A DNA stretch of 64,000 bases from Benincasa hispida (lineage: Eukaryota; Streptophyta; Magnoliopsida; Cucurbitales; Cucurbitaceae). The notes under the pieces are model-generated. The model did no database searches and had not been told where the DNA came from. It saw only the letters and a list, made by a program, of their open reading frames with translations. This document shows, piece after piece, positions 10,262 through 20,389 of this stretch. A program made the position numbers and the translations under genes. Position 1 is the stretch's first letter, and each line of letters starts with the position of its first letter. The DNA lies in assembly GCF_009727055.1 (NCBI RefSeq), contig NC_052354.1:40060679-40124678 (forward strand), given 5' to 3'.

Positions 10262-11245
10262 GCAATCCAATCATGGCGTCGGATGAGGAGGTGGAGGCAG
10301 GGTAGGCGACGGTTGTGGGTATCGTGGAAGTGGAAGGCATAATAGAACATCTGAAAACCCTAATCCAACTTATGGACCAAATGTGAATATTGCGCCTAAT
10401 GGGTCCTCTTTCTTTCGTGGGTCTCCAGCTTCTAATGGGCCATCTCAGCACCAACCCAATTTATTGGGCTAATTTTTTGGCTTTAATAATTCTAATTATG
10501 CACATTTTATCATAATGATCGATTTTTCGGTTTAGATATGCAATAAATCTGGCCACAGTGCATTAGACTCCTATAATAGGATGAATTTTTCTTTCCATGG
10601 TCGTCATCCACTGGCCCAGTTGGCTGCAATGGCAGCAAATAATATGTCTACTCACCATTCTTCTCCTACTAATAATTTCTTTGTTGTCTAACAGTTGTTG
10701 CAATGCCCATATAACGATTGATTTGGCCAACCTCAACCTAGGCAATGATTATAATGGTGAGAAAACAATTACGGTTGGTAATGGTCAAACTCTTTCTATT
10801 ACTCACAATGGCAGTGGTATACTTTCAACCACATCTCATTCCTTTAATTTATTTCAAATTTTTCATATTCCTGATTTAACTACCAATCTTTTATCTGTTA
10901 GTAAATTTTGTCGTGATAATAACTGTCTTTTTATTATTTTTATTCTGGCCAATACCTCATTCAGGATAAAATCACCGGTCATCCACTCTATACGTCCATA
11001 TATGCCTAAGGCCTTTTATTAGGTCTAATGTATTTTATGAAATTATGATATTGAATTTTGTTTGTGAATCACTTTGTTACAGATGGATAGTATCACATTA
11101 TATGTATGTATGTGTGCATATATATATATACACACAAACACAAGTACATGATTTTTACTATTGATCCGTATTCCAAAGGATACTAAACCAGAGAAAAAAT
11201 AAGATGAAACTCGAAATTTATTGATTGATAAATTGTTTGGTTAAT
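10262..11245 (+). mobile_element. Truncated Ty1/copia segment, copy 2 (empty site for the MITE)
   Basis: This second copy of the 832-2525 segment is in the same orientation. The gag tail (RTSENPNPTYGPNVNIAPNG in one frame), knuckle remnant ICNKSGHSALDS, protease region and the same non-coding tail are present, again with pol missing after TSIYA. Where copy 1 has the MITE, this copy runs straight through near 10500. Extra stops (for example in the protease core) show it is more decayed. It starts about 45 bp right of the copia-A target duplication. Confidence 0.72.
10590..11022 (+). pseudogene. copia protease region, copy 2
   Basis: An open frame of 141 codons (10597-11022) shares the residues NSCCNAHITIDLANLNLG, FQIFHIPDLTTNLLSVSKF and ITHNGSGILSTTSHSFNL with the protease frame of copy 1. 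The expected DSG triad is lost here: copy 1 has DSGC where this copy has a shifted NSCC. The frame shifts near 10680 and again at about 10950. It is a relic with no expected function. Confidence 0.6.
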
Positions 11246-12480
11246 CTAATATTCTGCTGGTTCAGGATGAGAACTTAATATTGACCCATGGAGGATCTCT
11301 CGAAAGCACTTCGTGAAGTAAGCTCAAAATTTTATTTACTTCTCATTACTTTTTCCATTACTAAGTTTCTTTCCAATTCTTGATGCTGGCAGGGGAGTTC
11401 TTTTTAAATATTGTCTGATTTGTGTTAAAATTTCTTTAATTATCTGGGTAACAGGGAAGAATTATATTTGTATTTTTTTTTGTTCATTTCAATGTGATAA
11501 CTCCATTCTTCATAAGTTATAGAATATTTCTTTCTATTTGAAAATTTATGTAAAGTTGTAAGAATGGCATTATTTGCTCGAAGTTCCAACAGTGTATTCT
11601 CTAAGGAAGAAATAATAATAACAATAATAATAATATATTCTTAGAAATGGCTTATTATTTTTTCTTTTTTTTTTTTCACGCATTTTTCATATCACAACAT
11701 ATTTGCATCCACTTTGCTCAAGTGTATTTTCATTTTGAACAAAACCCACATGGGATATGCCATTGACTTTCCATGATTCAAAATTGAATGTTATCAAATT
11801 TTATCCAAGTTTTTACCTACCAATACAGTTGACTAAAAGTTTTGTTTTTCAATCTTTTCTTGCCTATAAATGTTTTGCTTGTCTTTTTAGGTAAGAGGTT
11901 GAGGCACTAAGATTATGGTCTCAAATTTGTGTGCAACAAATGGTTGATTTGGCCAACGAGGGTACGACAATGGATCGAGTGTTGGATCTAATGTTTACCT
12001 CTACTTTGATGCTTGAAGGCACTGGGTTCCATGGTAGGGACTTGCTTTGATAGTTTTGCTGATATATTATTACTTCTTGGAGTGTTTAGGTGTTCTATCT
12101 GTCCCTATTGTACCAGTCTTGAGATAGATAGTCTTTTAAAGATATGTTTGAACATGGTTGGATATATAATTTGTCATTTTGGAATATATAGTTCATACAT
12201 ATCGGTAATTCTTGTAATTTTGGATTTTTCATATTGTAGTTATAGTGTTTTTGTAATTAAATTGTTAATTTCAAAGTATGTATATATATATATATATATA
12301 TAATATGTTACTTGTTTTAATAAGATGGTATGATGCTGATAATTTACCCATGTGTGATTGAAATTTATATATCAATTTAGATATATGTTATTGAAATTTT
12401 TTATTTATTTAGTTATTGGAGTTGTGTAGTTGTTGGTGGAGTTATGTAGTTATAAATTAATTTGCAAGGGTTTCTAATGA
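11246..12480. other. Unclassified AT-rich stretch with a (TA)n tract
   Basis: No transposon protein motif was found. A 96-codon plus-strand frame (12013-12303) is mostly low-complexity hydrophobic residues and ends in the (TA)n microsatellite at 12280-12302. A short coding-like phrase, MVDLANEGTTMDRVLDLM, can be read at about 11940-11993 but has no supporting context. Confidence 0.45.
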
Positions 12481-12489
12481 CTCAAATCT

Positions 12490-12904
12490 TTTTTTTTTTT
12501 CTTTTCAAATTGGTATAGTTGACGGGTAAAAATATGTCAACAAAAGTATATAGTTGACACTTAAAAACTATCAATAAAAATATATATTGACAGAGAATAA
12601 TATAGCTTTCTTGATATGCAAAAAACATTAATAAAAATAGTTTTCTTGATGTTTTTAAAAAATAGTCAATGAAAAAAAAAAGTCAATATTATCTTACTTC
12701 GACGTTCGAAAAGTATCAACAAAAGAATTTTTCTTGACGATTTTTCCATATAGTTGATGGGCAACAAACGTCAAAGTACTCTTTTCTTGATGGCCAAAAA
12801 TGTCAAGAAAGGGTTTTTGGTAACTATTTTGGCCATAAAAAAAATAGTTTTCTTGATGGTCAAGCTTTTTTTATATTGGCTTACTTGACAAATTTGTAGT
12901 AGTG
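12490..12904. mobile_element. CACTA-type element terminus (right end)
   Basis: The block ends AAATTTGTAGTAGTG at 12904, the reverse complement of the CACTACTAC terminus of plant CACTA (En/Spm) transposons. It is packed with subterminal words TTGACG, TTGATG, TTGACA and GTCAAC/GTCAAG in both orientations, the usual transposase-binding arrangement. The matching left terminus was not found, so only one end of the element remains here. Confidence 0.65.
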
Positions 12905-13220
12905 TAGACTCAGTATTCTGTTGATGTCGTTATAGTTGGTATCAAATTCTAGGGTTATAGATTTCGTAGACTGACTTACAATGCAAGTTCCAAGTGTTCA
13001 CATGACCATTAACAGATTTTTTGTCATCGCTTGTCTTATTAGTAAAAGCTTTATGCAAATTATGCACTAAAAATATATTTATTTATCTTTATGTATAAGT
13101 GGTTTGCTATTCTTGCTCAGCAACTTGATATAAGAAAGTATATTTTAGTTATTCAGTTAAAGCTTCATGGAAAAAAAACTGATAGAAAGCCACTCGAAGT
13201 AAGTTTAACTCTTTGAATTC
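12905..13220. other. Spacer between the two CACTA-like pieces
   Basis: No coding potential, repeat or terminal motif was recognised in these 316 bp. Confidence 0.5.
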
Positions 13221-13232
13221 AAAATCTACATT

Positions 13233-13690
13233 ACTTGACACTTGTAGTTTTTAATTACTTGACGTTTCTATAGAAAAAAAAGTAAAAATTACTTGATGTT
13301 TCTATAGAAAAAACGTCAAGTAATATGATTTTGGACAAAAAAAGTCAAGTAAGAGGGTTAAAAAAGCACAGATTGACGGAATATTTCGGATATTTTCACG
13401 CGAACCTTTACTTGACATGATTTTCGTGTCAAGTAATATAAGGTCTTACTTGACACGTTTCATGTGTCAAGTATAAAAAGCTCTTACTTGACATTTTTTT
13501 CGTGTCAAGTAAAAGGGTTAAAAAAGCGGAGATTGACGGAATATTTCGGATATTTTCATGCAAACCTTTACTTGACATGATTTTCGTGTCAAGTAATAAA
13601 AGGTCTTACTTGACACGTTTCAGTGTCAAGTATAAGAAACTCTTACTTGACATTTTTTTCGTATCAAGTAAAAGGGTTAAAAAAGCGGAG
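13233..13690. repeat. Left subterminal repeat array of the CACTA-like element
   Basis: The array alternates TTACTTGACA, CGTGTCAAGTAA and GTTAAAAAAGCG/ATATTTCGGATATTTTC blocks. A longer unit (AGATTGACGGAATATTTCGGA...) recurs at about 13371, 13530 and 13690, so the array has a higher-order period of roughly 160 bp. Each unit contains facing TTGAC and GTCAA words that can pair as small hairpins. Confidence 0.75.
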
Positions 13691-13728
13691 ATTGGCAGAA
13701 TATTTCGGATATTTGATAGGCCTCCAAT

Positions 13729-14000
13729 TTGGTAAGCGATCGTATAGCATTGGGTAGGCGATCGTATAGCATTGGGTAGGCGATTGTATAGCATTTTGTT
13801 ACTCAGCAATCGTGCAGCAGAGCTCAGCAATCGTGTAGCCGAGCTCGCCGATCATATAGCATTTTGTTACTCAGCGATCGTGTAGCAGAGCTAGCGATCG
13901 TGTAACCGAGCTCAACGATCGTGTAGCATTTAGTAGGCGATGGTATAGCATTAGGTAAGCGATTGTATAGCATTTTGTTACTCAGCGATCGTGTACATGT
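13729..14000. repeat. CGATCG-type array in the CACTA-like element
   Basis: GCGATCGTATAGCA, GCGATCGTGTAGCAGAGCT and close variants occur about twelve times in 270 bp. A larger unit, TAGCATTTTGTTACTCAGC plus AATCGTG/GATCGTG, recurs near 13789, 13858 and 13969. The core CGATCG is palindromic. The same motif is found in copia and MULE sequences elsewhere in the window. Confidence 0.8.
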
Positions 14001-14328
14001 AGAGACTTTTTTCATTTTCCTCTCAAATTTGGTTTCCCTCCTAACAAAATTATCAAATAAAACAACATTTCCCTCTCTCAAATTAAAAACTCTTTCTCTC
14101 CTCCTTCACCATCTCATTCACGACCTTCCCCTTCCCCCAATTTTTTTCTTCTTCCGTGCGCCCTAGCCTTCGTCAGCCTTCATTCTCCCCTCGCCTCTGT
14201 TCGTGTTGCTATTATTGAGTTTTTCATTTCGTCGTCTGCTCAACCGTGCCAACCCTCTTCCTCGTCGTCTGCTCAGTCGCGCCATCCGGCCAGCTGTGCA
14301 CGTCATTCGTGAGTCTTCAGCCGTGTCT

Positions 14329-14459
14329 AGATTTGTAGTTGAATGCCCCCAACCGCTTTCGTTGCTTTAGTCACGCCCAGATCTGTAGCCGAATGCTTCC
14401 ATCGCTTCAGCTCTGCCCAGATCTGTAGTCGAATGCCCCAATCGCTTCTGTCGCTTCAG
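14329..14459. repeat. Three-unit tandem repeat (50/40/41 bp)
   Basis: Units start AGATTTGTAGTTGAATGC (14329), AGATCTGTAGCCGAATGC (14379) and AGATCTGTAGTCGAATGC (14419), each followed by an ATCGCTTC-like tail. The repeat creates the Ser-rich open frame 14343-14612, which is not regarded as a real protein. Confidence 0.8.
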
Positions 14460-14690
14460 TTAAGTTGGTCTAGCCAAATCCACTTGTTTTCGTCGAGGTC
14501 GTCCACATCTTCGTTGAGCTCTAGCTTTATAACAGATCTATTCAAGTGTGGGCTTCACTCTATCTCATCAGATCTATATTCTATCTCGCTAGAATCTTGT
14601 ATTTTTAGGTAAGGTTTTGGTAAGTTTGGTGAGTTTTGATTACTTTAATGGATTTCTTGAAAATTTTTGAATACCCATAATTTTTTTTTT

Positions 14691-14912
14691 TACCCAAATT
14701 GATTGATGCTCTTTGTGATTTGGCTTTAGATTCAAGATTCAGAGAACATTAATATGTTGTCCAACAGGTTGATATTGATTTCGGTAAGATTTTCCCATAA
14801 GTCTTTTTTACCCAAATTGATTGATGCTCTTTGTGATTTGGCTTTAGATTCAAGATTTGGAGAACATTAATGTGCTGTCCAATAGGTTGATATTGATTTC
14901 GGTAAGATTTTC
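14691..14912. repeat. Direct duplication of a 104-bp exon/intron block
   Basis: 14691-14794 and 14809-14912 are nearly identical 104-bp blocks, separated by 14 bp. Each starts TACCCAAATTGATTGATGC, has an acceptor-like GGCTTTAG and ends GGTAAGATTTTC. The duplication therefore includes a complete short exon with both splice signals. Confidence 0.9.
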
Positions 14913-15834
14913 GGTAAGTATATGAGGTATATCTTGTTTGTTGTTTGATATTGGGTTTGTTTCATTGTTACTCACAATATTTTGGTTGTTGTTGGTGGTT
15001 TTACTTGAAAATTTTTGAACACTCAATAAGTTTTGACATTAACTTACTAATACCTGTCAATTTTTTGGTGTTAGATTGAAATGTTGGAAGAAGTTGAGTT
15101 ATTGTCAAATAGGTTTAAGACCGATCTTGGCAAAATTTTGGTAAGTTTGGAGGTTAGTATTAATAGTTCTTTGTTACCCATTGAAGTATTGGTTTAATAA
15201 TTGAGTTACTTTCAATTTTTTATGTTCAATTCAAAGATTTCAAGGGATTGGAGCCACTATACAACAAAGTTAACGATGTTTGGACGTTTTGATAGGTATT
15301 GAGGCCTTGAAACTCTTTTGGAATTCTTACATAGTTGCTGGAATTTGCGTTTGTAAACATTATTATTGAACTTTTCGTAGGTTGGATTACGTTGTTGTAT
15401 TTTAACACTTATTTATATATTTTGAAATTTGATGTTATCGCCTTTTATTCTATTTTGCAGGTTGACTTGCTTAAACATTACTTGCCTGACCCTTAGTTCT
15501 CGATATTTAGACTTCAAAGCTCAATGTATAGATTAAATAATGTACTTTGTTGAAAGGTTATTTATTGAAAAATTTGTCACTTTTGTTTGTTGAAAGTTGA
15601 GTTTTGTATACAAAAGCAATAATTGAGATTTTATTTTGTGCATGTACATGTGAAAGAGAAATATTGTTGTAATTTGTGAGTGTTCATAGTTGTACATATG
15701 GATTTTTAGTGAATATATTGAGTTGATAAATCTTAAATTTATAATATTTATTTATTTGATGTAATTGTATTGTTAGAATACAAGGTAGAAAATGAGAATA
15801 TCGATTGGGGTATTTAATTTGAAAACAAAAAGAC

Positions 15835-16094
15835 ATATACTTGATACATAAAAAACGTCAAAGAGTATCACACTATACTTGAAACTCGAATAAGCTTGAC
15901 ATACCACCAATGTCAAGTGTATTATCTTACTTGACACAAAAATTGTATCAAGAAACATATTACTTGACGTTTTTTCGGAGTCAAGTTATCACTCTATACT
16001 TAACACTCGAATAGTTGACGTTTTTATAAGTGTCAAGTATAACCTTTACTTTGACACTGGAAAAACGTCAAGTAATCCAATTTCTATAGTAGTG
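15835..16094. repeat. Right subterminal repeats of the CACTA-like element
   Basis: ACTTGACGTTTTTTC, GTGTCAAGTAT, AAACGTCAAGTAA and related words occur on both strands up to the GTAGTG end. Confidence 0.7.
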
Positions 16095-16762
16095 AGGACT
16101 TTGTTAAAGAGAATTAGGTGAGCATGGTAATACCACGTGTTATGACATACAGGTGGATCATGTTTAAGTAATAACCTGAATGGTCTGTAAGAGATTGATA
16201 AGGTTGAGTACCTTATCCTGATGACATTAATGGATACGACCCATTTTATAATTGTTACAATTTTTGTAAAGTGTTACAAATGATCTGATTATGATCATTC
16301 ATGTGGAGACATGTGAGTGGGGGTATCCTATACAAAGAGTTTGTATAAGATCGGACCAAAATGAATTGTCTCTCTTTATAACACTATTACTAGAAGCAAC
16401 TTACATATCACCGAATGACCATAGGTGACTTAACCTTAATCCTGAGTGAGTTATGAACTCTTGCCTATAAGGATGGTTCTTTGATCTGCATGAGTGAGAG
16501 TGGCCATATTCCTCGACTCAATATGCATACCATTTTCGGGATTCATCTATATGGAGAGCTGGAAACACAGTTGTGCAAGAAGAAATTCACTCCTTCTTGT
16601 TGTTAGGGTAAGTAGATAAATGACTCCTTTAAAGGCTGATAACATGTTTTGGAAAATAAGGCGTCTCACCCTCTCACTGGCCAGAGAAAGGTCTAATCAT
16701 AGTGGGACTATGACTAATTAGGACACGATCCCGCTTCCATCTATGGTTTTCACAAACCAGCA
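16095..16762 (+). repeat. Truncated 5' LTR of copia-B
   Basis: It shares GACATACAGGTGGAT, TTTGTATAAGATCGGACC, GAGTGAGTTATGAACTC and TGACCATAGGTGAC with the 3' LTR. Its first roughly 170 bp, the TGTTGGGG start, are missing at the CACTA boundary. It ends AAACCAGCA at 16762, two bases before the primer site. Confidence 0.7.
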
Positions 16763-16764
16763 TG

Positions 16765-16776
16765 TGGTATTAGAGT
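16765..16776 (+). other. Primer-binding site of copia-B
   Basis: TGGTATTAGAGT starts two bases after the LTR end. It resembles TGGTATCAGAGC, the complement of the 3' end of initiator tRNA-Met used by most plant copia elements. It lies 2.3 kb upstream of gag. Confidence 0.7.
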
Positions 16777-19039
16777 GGCGTTTTTGGTTCCAAAATTTAA
16801 ATTTCTAAAATTAAAATTTTTTTATGGTGGGTAATGCATCTTTTTTAATGTGTTTTATGTTGATGAAGTGGTTATTATTTGCAATTGTGGATGTTTCGGG
16901 GTTGGTCTTTAGATTTACTGCTTTCTTTACAAATTAGATTTGTAAGGGCCCAGTGTTTTGGACACAATTTATGCAATCTAGTATGTATTTATTATGTCTT
17001 GTGTTGTTTGTGATTTTTAGTGTTTTTCTGGAGAAATCGAGGCCCAAATTGGAGAAGAAACGGAGGAGAAAGCTTCTGTACAATAGGCGACTACACAATA
17101 GCATTGCAACATTGTGCCCTAGTGTTGCAACGCTGCAAAAAGATGAAGGGAAGAAATCTTCTGTAGCGTTGCAATGCTAGGTCACAATGTTACAATGCTC
17201 CAAGATGGAAAATTCATGCGTTCAGTCACAGTTCGGCCGATTTGCATGCGTTTGGTGAAATTTGGGTGGTCCGGTTCACTTGGTTTGAGCAGTTTGTGGT
17301 TCGGTTTATGACTCTAGTCCGATTGAGGCAGTTTTGAAGCTTTCATTGTTGTAATATTTAATTTTCTAATTAATTAAATTAATATAAAAGTTATATTAAT
17401 TTAGTTAATTATTTAGGAGTCTAATCCCAATCCATTAATTGTTCTTTAAATTATGCATTTGATATATGTTTAACTTTTTACATATGTCATAATATATGTC
17501 ATATAGAAAATTCCACCATAGATTATGCATTTAATCATGCATCATAAGTATTATAAATGTTATAATATGATTGCATGATTTAATTTTATAACATGCTCAT
17601 GCATCATATAATATAAATGTTATAATATATGTTTGCATGAATTAATAACATAGTCATGCATCATTTATATTAAATGGGTTATAATATATATTTTGGATGT
17701 ACAGATGTATGTATGTTATTAATACTTTCATTACTTTAGTATATAAAGATTATGTATGATTAAGTAATGAAAATTAAAATTGAGATTGCATGAAGCATGA
17801 CACTACTATAGGTAATTTTATATATGTTATAATTTTATCAAGTATGTCATTATATGCAATTTATTGTTTTAATTTATTTTATTTTATTTTCTAATTGTTA
17901 TAATTAAATGAAATTAAAAATTAAAATCAATAATAAAGAATTGCATGCAAATTTAGGTTAAAATCATTTTTTAAATAGTTTAAAATTCGATTCACATAGA
18001 CCTAAGTTGACATTAGTTCTAATATGATTAGAAATTAGTTTAATAGGATTAAATTGGTTTTAATAAAATATTAAAGTTGTAACAAATGTATCTATAATGG
18101 ACTTTTGTCTAAGGCTAATTCTGTATAGGTTGGGGTATTTAAACTGACGAAAACAGAATACCCCTACCTAGGAGTTGACCTAGAAGATGAATTAGATAGA
18201 TTTTCTACAAGCATGCAATTGTTGATTAAAGTTCATTAAAATATTTAATGAACATTAAGTAAAATTATTTAACTATCCAAACTAAGTGTACTATTGGGAA
18301 AACTTAAACAATCACTTAGTAAAAATAAGTATCATATTTTTCCAAAGTTAAATTAACCTTAGGTAAAACACTCAGTGGGTGGAAAGTGGAGCATATGATA
18401 CTTCATTGTTCTTTTCAAAATTTTCCCTCATAGTTCACACTGTGAGACCTATACTCGACCTCGAGGCACCTTTACTTGTATCCCCCTACAGGTGGTGTTG
18501 TATAGGTCAATACCAAGGTGAATGGAGGGATTGTTTATAGTAAGTGGGAGCGAGACGTGTGTCGACATATCCCATGGTGTCTCTCATTGGTTTGTAGTAA
18601 ATTCTCATGCTCGGTCTTGAGGCACCTTTGCTTGTGTCTCCCTATAGATGACATTTGCATAACTCTTTAATCAAACTCCAGAAACGGATAGGATCGCTTT
18701 AGTGTTTGCCCCAATCGGTTTTCCCTATAGTTGGCTCATTGGGGCGGAGCTCTAGAATCAAAACTGAGAGGTTACACTTACAAGAAAATGTTAAGCTAAT
18801 TAACAATTTCTGGACCGAACAATGGTGACTAATATTTACAGGAACAAAGAGTTGTTCTACATATTGGTGAGATTGTCTCATTTCAGTGAAGGGGTACCTG
18901 ATCACCCTAAGGTGGCTTGAATCCTACCTCATTGAAGCATCAACGTAAAATAGATATCATATAGAGTGCATTAAATTATTTTGTTAAATTTGATTGGTTT
19001 TTCCAAAAGGGTAGTGCATGGATTACTAATATAAATAAA
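16777..19039 (+). other. Long non-coding leader of copia-B
   Basis: This stretch has no gene. It corresponds to the 2.2-kb leader of copia-F (44953-47220), read in the opposite orientation there. It holds the landmark TTGTAAGGGCCC (16941), a GC-rich motif cluster at 17060-17230, tandem ATAATATAAATGTTATAATAT/GCATCAT repeats at 17540-17710 and a CTCGAGGCACC block (18460-18640). An iso-length leader in both copies indicates that it is a family trait. Confidence 0.65.
17060..17230. repeat. GC-rich GCGTTGCAATGCT motif cluster
   Basis: AGCATTGCAACATTGTG, AGTGTTGCAACGCTGC, GCGTTGCAATGCTAG and AATGTTACAATGCTCC occur within 170 bp. The same kind of cluster occupies the equivalent leader position of copia-F (46.75-46.95 kb). 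Confidence 0.65.
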
Positions 19040-19830
19040 TTGTATGTTTCAGCAAGTATTATCAATATCACTTCTACGATTCTAAACATGCTTGCCGCGG
19101 ACAAATTTACTGGCTTTAAATACATCATATGGAAAAACACAATAAATACAATTCTGATCATCAATGTCTTACCATATGTCCTACAGGAGGAATGTTCTCC
19201 AGTTCCTGCTCAAAATGCCACTAAAAACATTCGAGGGGCATATGAGTGCTGGTTGTCGGCAAATAAAAAGGCCTGAGCATATATCTTGACAAGCCTTTCT
19301 GAAGTCTTGGCAAGAAGTATGAGCTCATGCTCACTGATAGTGAGATCATGGAGTCTTTGTGGGGAATGTTTGGACAACCATCCGCTCAGCTCAGGCATGA
19401 TGTTCTTAAATTCAGCTTCAATGCTTGTATGCAAGAAGAGGCCTCTGTTTGAGAAAACGTTCTGAACATGATGGTTCACTTTAATGTGGCTGAGATGAAC
19501 GGGTCTGTCATTGATGAGGCTAATCAGGTTAGTTTCATTCTGGAAACTTTACTTGAAAGTTTCCTATAGTCCGGTAGCAATGTTGTTATGAACAGGGTTG
19601 ACGACAACCTGACCACCTTGCCCTGAGCTACAAACTTTCCAATCCTTGATGAAAGTCAAGGAATAGAAGGGTGAGGCAAATGTTGTCTCGTCCTCTAAAA
19701 AGCTCTATAGAGGTTTGACCTTTGGAGCTAAGTCGGTACCTTCCTTCGACACCTAAAAGTGGAAGAATGAGAAAGGTAGAAAAGGGAAAGTTAACCCACC
19801 AACTGTCACCCAAAAATGAAGGAATGATAA
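19040..19830 (+). pseudogene. copia-B gag
   Basis: The N-terminal gag segment LAADKFTGFKYIIWKNTINT (from about 19089), EECSPVPAQNATKNIRGAYE and WLSANKKA matches the copia-F gag (LLSADKLTGDNYASWKNTIN) residue by residue. A stop at 19276 and further stops follow. Shifted frames still show the MVHFNVAE-like and NELQTFQSL-like blocks of this gag (19470-19650) and the Lys-rich tail up to 19830, where copia-M begins before the zinc knuckle is reached. It encoded the capsid; it is now a broken relic. Confidence 0.78.
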
Positions 19831-20281
19831 AACATTCAACTGAAGACTTTAGAACCAATAAGCACTTAAACTACATTTAATTTCAGTTTTAAGCATGTTG
19901 TTCATAGGATATTCAGAAGAGGGTTTGACACACATATTACCTTTGAAGATTTTCTTCAAAAATTCAGTTGAGATACACCAAGATAGAGCTTGAAATTTCA
20001 AGAGAACTGCCATCGAGATCTTCTCTACTATGCTCAAGCTGGAACGTGTGGTGGAAACACTTAAATCAAGTTGAATTGATGAAGAACAAGTTAGGGGTAT
20101 GTAGGGTTTTCAGGTTATCACTTCAGCAAGTATAACTCAGAATGCTTAATGATCTTCATGCATGGAGCTTCTATATATAGGTAGAATTCATGCAATTATA
20201 AAGGGTTACATGAAGGGTAGCTCCAGCTTGGTGATCATATCAATTTACAATTGGATTTTGGTGATAATCAATCAAAATGAG

Positions 20282-20321
20282 GTTAGTGGATTTTTCCCAA
20301 AAAATGGAAAAATCCACTAAC
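20282..20321. repeat. Perfect 16-bp inverted repeat (hairpin)
   Basis: GTTAGTGGATTTTTCC (20282-20297) and GGAAAAATCCACTAAC (20306-20321) are perfect reverse complements around an 8-base loop. It lies just after the end of the copia-M gag, and no T-run follows that would suggest a known terminator type. Confidence 0.9.
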
Positions 20322-20389
20322 TTAAAAGTGATTTCAAAAAATATTTCGCCTTTTCTGCTTTCTTTTCAACCAAATACGTTGGGCAGTTA

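Larger units (their letters stand above)
14040..15500 (+). pseudogene. Small intron-containing gene relic inside the CACTA-like element
   Basis: A pyrimidine-rich leader (14020-14160) is followed by short exon-like pieces separated by plant-type splice signals. Acceptors such as TTTGGCTTTAG and TTTTGCAG (15463) alternate with donors GGTAAGATTTT and GGTAAGTTTGG. Three exon-like pieces (about 14745, 14863 and 15090) share the phrase TTGTCAAATAGGTT or TTGTCCAACAGGTT followed by a GATTTCGGTAAG-like donor, so one exon was multiplied. The last piece ends with the residues VDLLKHYLPDP and a stop at about 15497. The product is not recognised. It may be a captured host gene or an accessory transposon gene. 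The exon calls are by eye only. Confidence 0.4.
13222..16094. mobile_element. CACTA-like element with captured or relic gene
   Basis: The right end reads CAATTTCTATAGTAGTG (to 16094), a CACTA terminus. Subterminal TTGAC/GTCAA repeats fill 13230-13690 on the left and 15835-16090 on the right, both dense with ACTTGACG and GTCAAGTAA. Between them lie a CGATCG-type array, a pyrimidine-rich leader and a small intron-containing gene relic. A precise left CACTA terminus is not visible at 13.22 kb, so the left boundary is approximate. Transposase was not recognised, so the element is non-autonomous. Confidence 0.6.

Noticed and set aside
11933..12000. Coding-like phrase as a CACTA transposase exon
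   Set aside because: A single short phrase with no neighbouring conserved block; insufficient to call.
13729..14000. CRISPR-like array of spaced repeats
   Set aside because: Repeats are degenerate, spacing is irregular, and the context is a plant transposon; CRISPR arrays do not occur here.
14343..14612. 89-codon Ser-rich open frame
   Set aside because: It is created by a three-unit tandem repeat and low-complexity leader. No motif, and a start in mid-repeat.
17802..17815. CACTACTATAGG as a possible left end of the CACTA element ending at 16094
   Set aside because: It lies to the right of that end inside the copia-B leader, and the next bases do not match the inverted right end.
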